From NCBI GenBank assembly GCA_913775215.1, contig CAJYKO010000465.1, forward strand, positions 1 through 6,227: DNA of 6,227 nucleotides, read 5' to 3'. Positions 1 through 5,348 of this stretch are shown one piece after another (the stretch's first letter is position 1; the number at the start of each line of letters is the position of its first letter). A program made the translations under genes and the position numbers. The notes under the pieces were generated by a model. The model saw only the letters and a list, made by a program, of their open reading frames with translations. It had not been told where the DNA came from and did no database searches. The DNA is from an uncultured Devosia sp. (GTDB lineage: Bacteria > Pseudomonadota > Alphaproteobacteria > Rhizobiales > Devosiaceae).

Positions 1-901
1 GCAGGACGTCCATAGCCGCCTCCGACAACACCACGGTTTTCCTGCCGGTCTTGCTGTCGGGCAAGAAGAGTAGCCCGCGCTGAAGGTCAACTTGCGTCCA
101 CTCGAGGTTTAAAATCTCTCCCACTCGACAGCCTGTCAGCATTAATAAGCGTAACGCATTTGTTGCATGAATGGAGAGAGGTGGCCGACGTGTGCTGGAT
201 TTTGGAGAGTGTTTGGACACGCCCTGAGTGTAGGGAAGCCCGTAGGTCTCCGCCTCAATCATTGCTTCCCCGAGCGCGTTGATTTCGTCGTTGGTCAGAA
301 AACGTTCACGGCCATTTTCTTGGAAGCGCTCGATGCCACGCGCAGGGTTGGGGGCATCTGGATCTAGCCAATTGAAGGTGGCCGAGACGATCGCCAGCGC
401 GCGGTTGGCTATGAACTTGCCGCCTTTTTCGGCGATCGCACCATGCATCGCGTTGACGTCGCTGCGAATTATGCTGCTCGTCCGCTTGCTTCCGAGCGCT
501 GGACCGATGTGTAGATCTAGAATGCTCTGATAGTAATCTGCCGTCGCAGCTTTTCGCTTCGTGCGAACGTGCTTGGTGATGTAATCGGCGACTGTTTCGC
601 GAAAAGGTTGCGATGCTCTTTCGAAGGCCTTCGCTTCCGCGGGGTCGGCGCCAAGCTGAACTTGGGCCAGGATCGCTCGGGCCGATTCGCGCGCTTGGTC
701 GGGTGACAATCTGTCGAGGTGACCAAGGCTCATTCGCTTTTTCGCCACACTGCGCCCGCCCGCGCCGGGGCGGTACTCAGCAAACCATGTGCCTGTGCCG
801 CCCGCATTGATCCTGAGGCCAAAGCCCTTCAGGTCAGAGTCATAGTAGACTCCAGGCTCAAGGCCCGAGACAGTCTTTCGCATAAGCTTCAGTACCGGCA
901 T
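1..901 (-). CDS. tyrosine recombinase (phage/island integrase), C-terminus cut off by window edge
   Basis: Site-specific integrase that would insert and excise the element at the neighbouring tRNA-Lys site. My own reverse-strand translation gives 300 uninterrupted residues with no stop before the edge; family members are usually about 400 residues. Residues 1-90 resemble the N-terminal arm-DNA-binding domain (DUF4102-like: LKGFGLRI at 24-31, YRPGAGG at 43-49, MSLGHLDRLS at 57-66, then GADP at 84-87). Residues 100-190 form the core-binding (SAM-like) domain. The catalytic domain starts near 200: LTGCRVGEI places the first catalytic arginine at R259, and PDSKTG places the catalytic lysine at K284. 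The HxxR motif and nucleophilic tyrosine lie beyond the window. I chose ATG at 901 because AGGAG (complement of 908-912) sits 6 bases upstream. An in-frame ATG further upstream (near 949) has no such site. The gene uses TTA, CTA and ATA codons that acs avoids, consistent with foreign origin. Family assignment is firm; integrity is unknown. Confidence 0.95.
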   Translation of the reverse strand, partial: MPVLKLMRKTVSGLEPGVYYDSDLKGFGLRINAGGTGTWFAEYRPGAGGRSVAKKRMSLGHLDRLSPDQARESARAILAQVQLGADPAEAKAFERASQPFRETVADYITKHVRTKRKAATADYYQSILDLHIGPALGSKRTSSIIRSDVNAMHGAIAEKGGKFIANRALAIVSATFNWLDPDAPNPARGIERFQENGRERFLTNDEINALGEAMIEAETYGLPYTQGVSKHSPKSSTRRPPLSIHATNALRLLMLTGCRVGEILNLEWTQVDLQRGLLFLPDSKTGRKTVVLSEAAMDVL

Positions 902-911
902 AGACTGCTCC

Positions 912-932
912 TGTCGCCACCGTGTCGCCACC
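912..932. repeat. tandem 10-bp direct repeat in the int leader
   Basis: On the integrase (minus) strand the 10-mer GGTGGCGACA occurs twice with one base between copies (912-921 and 923-932). The pair sits between the proposed int -10 element and the Shine-Dalgarno sequence, so it would overlap the transcription start and 5' leader. A repressor or excisionase operator is possible; chance duplication cannot be excluded. Confidence 0.6.
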
Positions 933-961
933 AAGATAGGAAACAGCATGAAACAGTGCAA
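933..961 (-). promoter_or_regulatory. candidate sigma70-type promoter of the integrase gene
   Basis: Read on the minus strand, TTGCAC (956-961) is followed after exactly 17 bases by TATCTT (933-938), with 3/6 and 4/6 matches to the -35 and -10 consensus. Transcription would start near 926, giving a leader of about 25 bases before the ATG at 901. The position is right, but the boxes are only moderate matches. Confidence 0.4.
940..957. repeat. GAAACAG direct repeats spaced one helical turn apart
   Basis: GAAACAG occurs at 940-946 and 950-956 (10-base period), extended to GAAACAGT in the second copy (950-957). A third GAAACAGT lies at 1023-1030 near the tRNA fragment. The first two copies fall inside the spacer of the proposed int promoter. 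Short repeats between an integrase gene and its att site are often arm-type integrase or excisionase binding sites; that role is inferred here only from position. Confidence 0.45.
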
Positions 962-1011
962 GACGATGGCTATGGACTAATGGGCAAAAGCAGGAGATTT
1001 CGGGCCTTTTG

Positions 1012-1041
1012 AGGCTTCGACTGAAACAGTCGGAAGCTTTT
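1012..1041 (+). terminator. strong hairpin with short T run, possible terminator or att-arm structure
   Basis: Bases 1012-1023 pair with 1027-1039 around an AAA loop: a perfect 6-bp CGACTG/CAGTCG core, one bulged G at 1033, then AGGCTT/AAGCTT including one G-T pair. The 3' side runs into TTTT (1038-1041), with part of that run inside the stem, so termination on the plus strand would be weak to moderate. No gene on the plus strand feeds into it within the window. It could instead be a structural part of the attachment region. Confidence 0.4.
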
Positions 1042-1059
1042 GGTGATCGCAGTCCGATA

Positions 1060-1105
1060 ACTCTTAATCAGCGGGTCCAAGGTTCGAGCCCTTGTGCGCC
1101 CACCA
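1060..1105 (+). tRNA. 3' fragment of tRNA-Lys (CUU), attachment site of the island
   Basis: The sequence matches a tRNA from the anticodon loop to the end. The loop CTCTTAA has anticodon CTT at 1063-1065, then the 3' anticodon stem TCAGC (1068-1072) and variable loop GGGTC. The T arm is a perfect 5-bp stem, CAAGG (1078-1082)/CCTTG (1090-1094), around TTCGAGC. The 3' acceptor strand TGCGCCC (1095-1101) is followed by discriminator A and encoded CCA (1103-1105). Upstream bases do not complete the anticodon stem (GATAA against TCAGC), and no D arm or 5' acceptor strand is present, so this is not a functional tRNA. It marks the crossover region left by integration. Confidence 0.88.
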
Positions 1106-1119
1106 AAGTCTTCCTAAGC

Positions 1120-1146
1120 CCCTGACATTTCAATTGAATGACAGGG
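1120..1146. repeat. imperfect inverted repeat just after the tRNA fragment
   Basis: CCCTG (1120-1124) pairs with CAGGG (1142-1146) and CATT (1126-1129) with AATG (1137-1140), closing on the palindrome CAATTG (1131-1136) with one mismatch and a bulge. There is no T tract. It lies where a terminator of the original tRNA transcription unit would be expected, but could also be an unrelated palindrome. Confidence 0.4.
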
Positions 1147-1175
1147 CGGCACCGAGAAAGTTCCGTTCGGTGCCG
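1147..1175. repeat. 9-bp perfect stem-loop upstream of terC-like gene
   Basis: CGGCACCGA (1147-1155) is perfectly complementary to TCGGTGCCG (1167-1175), with an 11-base loop. No T run follows, so it is not a typical intrinsic terminator. It sits upstream of the proposed terC promoter and would not be in the terC transcript if that promoter is right. Confidence 0.5.
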
Positions 1176-1217
1176 GACTTCGCCTTGGGCGGTGGATCGG
1201 GTAGCATTCCGTTAACA

Positions 1218-1247
1218 TTGACGCGTTTTCTAGTTAAATAGGCTAAT
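1218..1247 (+). promoter_or_regulatory. candidate promoter of the TerC-family gene
   Basis: TTGACG (1218-1223; 5/6 match to the -35 consensus) is followed after 18 bases by GCTAAT (1242-1247; 4/6 match). The region is locally AT-rich against a GC-rich background. Transcription would start near 1254 and leave a leader of about 75 bases. TTAAC (1212-1216) and GTTAA (1233-1237) form an inverted pair flanking the -35 box and could be an operator. Confidence 0.45.
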
Positions 1248-1249
1248 GC

Positions 1250-1297
1250 GCTGCGGATGCGCTTTTCTCGAGCGGTCGCGCGTCGTATAGCCGCAGC
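1250..1297 (+). promoter_or_regulatory. foldable leader of the TerC-family gene
   Basis: GCTGCGG (1250-1256) pairs perfectly with CCGCAGC (1291-1297). Nested inside, GATGCGC (1256-1262, sharing the base at 1256) can pair with GCGCGTC (1278-1284) with one G-U pair, leaving GTATAG unpaired on the 3' side. The structure would lie at the very 5' end of the terC mRNA, about 30 bases before its start codon. TerC-family genes are often controlled by the yybP-ykoY manganese riboswitch, but its hallmark GGGGAGUA motif is absent, so no known class is assigned. Confidence 0.35.
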
Positions 1298-1327
1298 ACG
1301 ATTTGCTCACCGGAAAGTCCTCCCCTC

Positions 1328-2026
1328 ATGTTCGGAATCGATCCGAGTTTCTTCAGCTCGCTGCTTCAGGTCATCATGATCGACCTTGTGCTGGCAGGCG
1401 ACAATGCTGTGGTCATTGGTCTCGCCGCAGCGGGCCTTGCATCCGATTTGCGCCGCAAGGCCATTCTTGTCGGTATCGCTGCAGCAACTGTGTTGCGCAT
1501 CATCTTCGCGCTGATCACTTCGCAGCTTCTGTCGCTTGGCGGTGGTCTTTTGATCGCGGGCGGCATCCTGCTGTTCTGGGTATGCTGGAAGATGTACCGC
1601 GAACTCAGCGTCAGCCATGAAGAAGAGGGTGAGGCGACAGAAGCGCTCGCTGGCAACGATCTCAACGCCGATGGCACTGTTGCCGGCAAGGCGCCACGCA
1701 AGACGCTGCGCCAGGCCGTAACCCAGATCATCATCGCCGACGTGTCGATGTCACTCGACAATGTGCTCGCTGTGGCCGGCGCGGCGCAGCATCACACTGA
1801 AGCGTTGATCTTCGGTCTCGCGCTCTCCGTCGTCATGATGGGCGTTGCTGCGACCTTCATCGCGCGGCTGCTGCATCGCTTCCGCTGGATCGCCTGGGTC
1901 GGCCTTGCGATTATTCTCTTCGTGGCCCTGCGCATGGTGCTGGAAGGGGCAGGGGCTTTTGTCACGATTCCGGAAATCCCGCTGCTCTATACGCCGCATG
2001 CTCCGGCAGCAGCAGCTGCACATTGA
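1328..2026 (+). CDS. TerC/YjbE-family integral membrane protein, probable metal-ion exporter
   Basis: A 232-residue inner-membrane protein of the short TerC class (YjbE/YkoY-like), whose characterised relatives export manganese or otherwise maintain metal homeostasis. The two family signatures are present: DLVLAGDNAVVIGLAA at residues 19-34 (acidic D19 and D25) and IADVSMSLDNVLAVAGAA at 136-153 (D138 and D144). They form an internal pseudo-repeat that is expected to place acidic metal ligands within the membrane. Hydrophobic segments lie near 7-31, 45-68, 71-88, 130-150, 158-180 and 187-206. An acidic, charged linker (about 95-125) separates the halves, and the tail is Ala-rich. The start has only a weak upstream site (GGAAAG about 10 bases away), but the N-terminus matches the family pattern. 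It is followed by its own terminator, so it is probably monocistronic. The exact ion is inferred from the family. Confidence 0.92.
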   Translation: MFGIDPSFFSSLLQVIMIDLVLAGDNAVVIGLAAAGLASDLRRKAILVGIAAATVLRIIFALITSQLLSLGGGLLIAGGILLFWVCWKMYRELSVSHEEEGEATEALAGNDLNADGTVAGKAPRKTLRQAVTQIIIADVSMSLDNVLAVAGAAQHHTEALIFGLALSVVMMGVAATFIARLLHRFRWIAWVGLAIILFVALRMVLEGAGAFVTIPEIPLLYTPHAPAAAAAH

Positions 2027-2118
2027 ACGGTTGACTTGAGCTTTCGCTAACCACATGCCTAAAACTGGGGCATTTGGGCGCGCTCAATAGGGATTTGCTC
2101 ATCTAGAGCCACTAGCTT

Positions 2119-2149
2119 TCCCCGCAGACATCAAGCTGCGGGGATTTTT
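2119..2149 (+). terminator. intrinsic terminator of the TerC gene, abutting the next start codon
   Basis: TCCCCGCAG (2119-2127) pairs perfectly with CTGCGGGGA (2136-2144) around an 8-base loop, followed directly by TTTTT (2145-2149). This is a textbook intrinsic terminator. The ATG of the next gene begins at 2150, immediately after the T run, and the only Shine-Dalgarno-like sequence for it (GGGGA, 2140-2144) is the 3' arm of the stem. The hairpin could therefore also hide the ribosome binding site. Confidence 0.85.
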
Positions 2150-3319
2150 ATGTCCGTCATCGCCGAAGAATCGTATCATCAGGGCCAGGCGGACACCGTT
2201 GTGGGTGCATCGGGCATTGTCCTGGCGAGCCGCCAGGTCTCCGGCGCGGACTGGGACGCGATCATTGGCAGCTTCGACGAGGTTTGCCAGGAGCAGATGC
2301 ATGCTTTCGCCTCGACACGCTGGCCGGGTGTGAGCCAGGAGCCGCTGATCTTTTCGCGCGGCGGGACGGTAGTCGGTGGAGCGATGGTGATGATCCAGCC
2401 GTTGCCGCTCGGTTTGGGCAAGATGGCCGTGGTTAAATGGGCTCCGATGCTCGCATCGCGCAAGGTTGCGGATGCCGACGCCTTGCGCGTCGCCATGACC
2501 GAATGCCTGCTCAAGGATTACGCCGAAACGCGGAACATGATGCTCTCGGTTTTGCTGCATGCAGCGCCCGAGGAAACCAATGCGGGCTATGTGGCGCTGC
2601 GCCAGCGCGGTTTTGCGCGAGGCTCGACCCTGCTGTTTCCCAATCGCTATATGGTCAAGTTGCAAATCTCGGATGCCGAGCAGCGCAAGAGCTTTAGCCA
2701 GACCTGGCGGCGCCAGCTCAACAAGGCGGAAAAATCTGGCTTGGAATTCTGGCGCGGTGAGCCGGGCGAGATCGAAGCGTTCAAGGCGCTTTATGCCGCC
2801 ATGACCGAGCGCAAGCAGTTTCCCGATCACTCGGCTTATGAAACGCTTGATGCGCTGATGGCGCTCGATGAGCCGCTGCGGCCGGAACTGTTCTTCGTCC
2901 GCCATGGCGACGAAACAGTCGCCGGGGCGCTGATCTTCAAGGCCGGCGAGCGGGCGGTCTATCTCTATGGCGCGACCAATGACAAGGCGCTGCCGCTGCG
3001 CGCCGGCTATTTCCTCCACTGGCACGTCATCCGCTGGTTGCGCGATAACACGCGAGGCCAATGGTATGATCTTGGCGGCACCGACGGGTTCCAGGGGCTG
3101 CATCAGTTCAAGACGGGCATGGTCGGCGATGCGGGCGTTATCCGTCCCGTGCCTCCGGTTCTCAACTACGCGACTTCACCTTGGGCCAAGCTCATCGGCA
3201 CCGCGGCCTTCACGCTCCGCGATCTTTATCAACATACCCGGCGGCATATCGACGGGCTTAGCAGCAGCAAGGCCAAGCCGGACCAGACGCCGCATATCTG
3301 GGACGAGTATCTGAAATGA
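2150..3319 (+). CDS. FemAB-like GNAT-fold transferase (peptidoglycan bridge/envelope aminoacyl- or acyltransferase family)
   Basis: A 389-residue cytoplasmic protein with the tandem GNAT-fold layout of FemA/FemB/MurM-like enzymes, which add amino acids from aminoacyl-tRNA to lipid-linked peptidoglycan precursors. The N-terminal lobe covers about 22-170. The middle signature QTWRRQLNKAEKSGLEF (184-200) matches the basic start of the second lobe, followed by MTERKQFPD (218-226). The C-terminal lobe ends with LYGATNDKALPLRAGYFLHW (272-291) and YDLGGTDGFQGLHQFKTGM (306-324), the most conserved FemAB stretch. I see no membrane segment or coiled-coil insertion. ATG at 2150 directly follows a terminator T run; GTG at 2201 (residue 18), just before the conserved part, is an alternative start. 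The stop overlaps the next gene's ATG. In Gram-negatives the substrate of this family is usually unknown; it may be a polysaccharide or lipid-linked precursor. Confidence 0.85.
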   Translation: MSVIAEESYHQGQADTVVGASGIVLASRQVSGADWDAIIGSFDEVCQEQMHAFASTRWPGVSQEPLIFSRGGTVVGGAMVMIQPLPLGLGKMAVVKWAPMLASRKVADADALRVAMTECLLKDYAETRNMMLSVLLHAAPEETNAGYVALRQRGFARGSTLLFPNRYMVKLQISDAEQRKSFSQTWRRQLNKAEKSGLEFWRGEPGEIEAFKALYAAMTERKQFPDHSAYETLDALMALDEPLRPELFFVRHGDETVAGALIFKAGERAVYLYGATNDKALPLRAGYFLHWHVIRWLRDNTRGQWYDLGGTDGFQGLHQFKTGMVGDAGVIRPVPPVLNYATSPWAKLIGTAAFTLRDLYQHTRRHIDGLSSSKAKPDQTPHIWDEYLK

Positions 3320-4638
3320 GCCTCGCCCGGAGACTAGCTTCGCAGTCGTCGGTTATCTTTGCGGCCCGTATCTTTGGTGCCGGTTTCATCTTCGCCACCC
3401 AAGCGCTCATCGCCCGCCTCTGGGGCGCGCAATTGCTCGGCGAGTTTTTGTTGACCGTGGCAAGCGTCAACCTCGTCGCTGTGGTGATGCCGCTCGGATT
3501 TCATACGGTCGGCACCTATTTTGCAGCCGAGTACAGGGCGCGCGGCAGCAGGCAGCAATTGCTCGCCTTCCTGACGCGGGCCTATGGCCATGTGCTGTTG
3601 ACTTTTGCCGGCCTGATCATCGCCGGGCCGATGCTACTGGATCTGATCGGACAGGGGCAGGGCACGCTGGCGCTACATTTCGTGCCCTTCGCTTTGCTGA
3701 CGCTGGGCACGGCGATCGTTTACGTGAACAGCGCCATGCTGGTGGGGCTCAAGCGGCCATTTGCCGGTTTTTTTGCCGATGCGCTGCTGCGCCCCATGAT
3801 CGTGCTCGTCTCGTTTCTCGTCGCGCTTGGCGTAAGCCAGCCGGACGCGGGCTTTACGCAGATGCTGTGGTGCTTTGCGCTGGCCTATATCGTTGTGTCG
3901 CTGATCCAGTTTGGCCTCGTGCTGAAGAGCCTGCCGCAGGTGCCGCTGAATGCTGAGCCACAAGTGGTCGACAGCAAGCGCTGGTGGCGGTTTGCGCTGC
4001 CATGGGTGCTCATCAGCCTCGCGACGGATTTCTTCTTCGATATCGACCTGCTTTTGCTGAGCCACCTTTTGAGCAAGGAAGAATTGGCGATCTTCGGCGT
4101 CTGCACGCGCATCTTTTCGCTGGTGTCGTTCGGCGTCGCGGCGGTTTATGCCGTGACCATGCCGGATATGTTCGAGAGCGAGGCCAAGGCTGACCGGGGC
4201 GAGTTCAACCGCAAGGTGGGCGAGGCCAATGCAGTGGCCAGCGGTGTTTCGCTAGTGCTGTTTGGCGGCGCGGTCATCGGTGCGCCCTTTGCATTGATGT
4301 TGTTCGGGCCGGATTTTGCAGCGGGTGCCGCGCCCCTTGCGATCCTCTGCCTGTCGCTGGTGGTGCGATCGGTTTTGGGCCCGGCGTCGATTGTTCTCTC
4401 GATCCATGATCGGCCTTGGGCGAGCCTGCCAGCGGTCGCGTTGGGGATTTTTTCGCTGTTTGTCAGCAACCTGATACTTGTGCCGGCCATGGGGCTCGTG
4501 GGAGCGTCGTTGGCGGCGATCCTCTCGATCACCATCTGGTCGATGGCGCTGTGGATGACGGCATTGCATACCGCGCGCGTGGATGTGTCGATCTTGCAGT
4601 GGTTCAGGAGCCGACGGGTCGTGGTCGCGGCTGAGTAG
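3316..4638 (+). CDS. MOP-superfamily polysaccharide/oligosaccharide flippase (Wzx/RfbX-like)
   Basis: A 440-residue polytopic inner-membrane protein that would move a lipid-linked saccharide or envelope precursor from the cytoplasmic to the periplasmic face. About twelve hydrophobic segments are visible, near residues 12-34, 43-66, 89-111, 119-143, 155-173, 183-203, 225-240, 259-281, 305-328, 338-362, 370-390 and 393-418. The N-terminus (RLASQSSVIFAARIFGAGF, 6-24) and the block GAQLLGEFLLTVAS (37-50) follow the flippase pattern, as does the LFGPDFAAGAAPLAILCL block (329-346). Basic loops (YRARGSRQ, 73-80) and the basic tail suit a cytoplasmic orientation. The start codon overlaps the FemAB stop (ATGA, 3316-3319), so the two are transcribed and probably translated together. 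GGACGAG lies about 8 bases upstream. Length is typical of Wzx proteins. The substrate cannot be read from sequence; MurJ is less likely given the context. Confidence 0.88.
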   Translation: MSLARRLASQSSVIFAARIFGAGFIFATQALIARLWGAQLLGEFLLTVASVNLVAVVMPLGFHTVGTYFAAEYRARGSRQQLLAFLTRAYGHVLLTFAGLIIAGPMLLDLIGQGQGTLALHFVPFALLTLGTAIVYVNSAMLVGLKRPFAGFFADALLRPMIVLVSFLVALGVSQPDAGFTQMLWCFALAYIVVSLIQFGLVLKSLPQVPLNAEPQVVDSKRWWRFALPWVLISLATDFFFDIDLLLLSHLLSKEELAIFGVCTRIFSLVSFGVAAVYAVTMPDMFESEAKADRGEFNRKVGEANAVASGVSLVLFGGAVIGAPFALMLFGPDFAAGAAPLAILCLSLVVRSVLGPASIVLSIHDRPWASLPAVALGIFSLFVSNLILVPAMGLVGASLAAILSITIWSMALWMTALHTARVDVSILQWFRSRRVVVAAE

Positions 4639-4654
4639 GCGGCCAATCACTCGG

Positions 4655-4761
4655 TGTCATCCGGACGCAGGCCGGGATTCATCTCGAGATGTCGTGTTGA
4701 TAACTTCTGACGTGAACTTGCTTTGGTTCAAGGATAGGCCCCGGCCTTCGCCGGGGTGACA
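4655..4761. repeat. palindromic intergenic element between convergent genes (candidate dispersed repeat)
   Basis: The outer ends are inverted: TGTCATCCGG (4655-4664) against CCGGGGTGACA (4751-4761). Inside are a perfect 12-base palindrome CATCTCGAGATG (4680-4691), TGAAC/GTTCA (4713-4717 and 4726-4730), and a very stable hairpin CCCCGGC-CTTC-GCCGGGG (4739-4756). Related GTCATCC...GGGGTGAC palindromes occur many times between genes in alphaproteobacterial chromosomes. The block fills most of the 143-base gap between the flippase end (4638) and the end of the leftward GNAT gene (4782). The 4739-4756 hairpin may block transcription in both directions, although it lacks a T run. Confidence 0.6.
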
Positions 4762-4781
4762 TCTGGTGGGGGCGCGAAGTC

Positions 4782-5348
4782 TCAAGCGCCAACCAAACCC
4801 TTGATGCTGTTCTTCAATCGGCCCAAACGACCGATGTTGACGCCGTTGTCGTAGTCGTCGCCGACCTTGGTGTAGAACTTTTCAATCAGTAGATAATCCT
4901 GGCCGAAGATGTGCTGTTCGAGGAGCGCGGTCTCGCGATAGCCGTAGCGCTTCAGGAGCATGCGGGCGACTTCGTTTTCCGGCCGGACGAAGGTGAAGGC
5001 CTTGTGGAAGCGGTTTTGGTTCCAGTGCTCGTCGAAGGCGCGCATGCCGAACATGCCGAGCTTGGTCTGGCGATGGGAGGGGAAGACCCAACTCCAATAG
5101 CGGAAGACGGCGCCGAATTCGGGACCCGAGACCATGGCGCCGCCGGGAACGCCATCGGCGCACATGATCATGATGTGCCAGGGATCGATGGCGAGGAGAT
5201 TTTGCAGATAGGTCTTGTTGAGCCGCGCCGTTTCATAGGCCTTGAAGCGGTCATTATAGAACGGGGACGTCGCGATGACGTCTTCCAGTTCGGCTTGAAT
5301 GAGGTCGATATCTTTGGGCTCGGCGGCCCGGATGGTCATTTCGGCCAT
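4782..5348 (-). CDS. GNAT-family N-acetyltransferase-like protein
   Basis: A 188-residue soluble protein with a GNAT-like profile: N-terminal MTIRAAEPKDIDLIQAELEDVI (4-25), a central hydrophobic strand HIMIMCADGVPGGAMV (58-73), and an acetyl-CoA-binding-like segment FPSHRQTKLGMFGMRAF (89-105) where R93 and G98 could serve the pyrophosphate loop. FTFVRPENEVARMLLKRYGYRETAL (118-142) corresponds to the usual motif-B helix and following strand. The loop between those parts diverges from the strict Q/RxxGxG/A pattern, so activity and substrate are open. Start at 5348 is supported by GGGAAGAG (complement of 5353-5360) 4 bases upstream; Met4 (5339) lacks a comparable site. The gene is convergent to the flippase and divergent from acs, so it has its own promoter, which I could not locate convincingly. 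A link to the flippase is only by proximity. Confidence 0.75.
   Translation of the reverse strand: MAEMTIRAAEPKDIDLIQAELEDVIATSPFYNDRFKAYETARLNKTYLQNLLAIDPWHIMIMCADGVPGGAMVSGPEFGAVFRYWSWVFPSHRQTKLGMFGMRAFDEHWNQNRFHKAFTFVRPENEVARMLLKRYGYRETALLEQHIFGQDYLLIEKFYTKVGDDYDNGVNIGRLGRLKNSIKGLVGA

Larger units (their letters stand above)
1..1105. mobile_element. right end of a genomic island or prophage integrated at tRNA-Lys(CUU)
   Basis: An integrase gene reads away from a 3' tRNA fragment, with only 158 bases between them, and host-type genes follow on the other side. This is the standard layout of an element that uses a tRNA 3' end as attachment site. The fragment at 1060-1105 would be the host's displaced 3' half, so the element extends leftward from 1105 and its other end, with the restored complete tRNA, is outside the window. 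The only cargo visible is the integrase, so I cannot tell a prophage from an integrative conjugative element or a non-mobile island. Confidence 0.82.

Noticed and set aside
719..1012. Plus-strand open frame of 97 codons over the integrase start
   Set aside because: It lies antisense to the integrase gene, has no recognisable domain, and its composition matches a shadow frame.
1040..1060. Vestigial D-arm of the tRNA (TTGGT...GCAG resemblance)
   Set aside because: TTGGT and GCAG occur in the right order, but the spacing to the anticodon loop is about 5 bases too long and the anticodon stem does not pair, so chance is more likely.
1110..1327. yybP-ykoY manganese riboswitch upstream of the TerC gene
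   Set aside because: The hairpin at 1147-1175 followed by GGACTTCGCC loosely recalls the 3' part of that riboswitch, but the conserved GGGGAGUA motif and correct stem order are missing, and the hairpin lies upstream of the likely promoter.
2031..2060. Promoter for the FemAB operon beginning with TTGACT at 2031
   Set aside because: No acceptable -10 box occurs at 16-18 bases, and any transcript from here would meet the terminator at 2119-2149.
2099..3103. Long minus-strand open frame (334 codons) opposite the FemAB gene
   Set aside because: High-GC shadow frame. The plus strand has clear FemAB signatures and an overlapping downstream partner; the antisense product shows no family motif.
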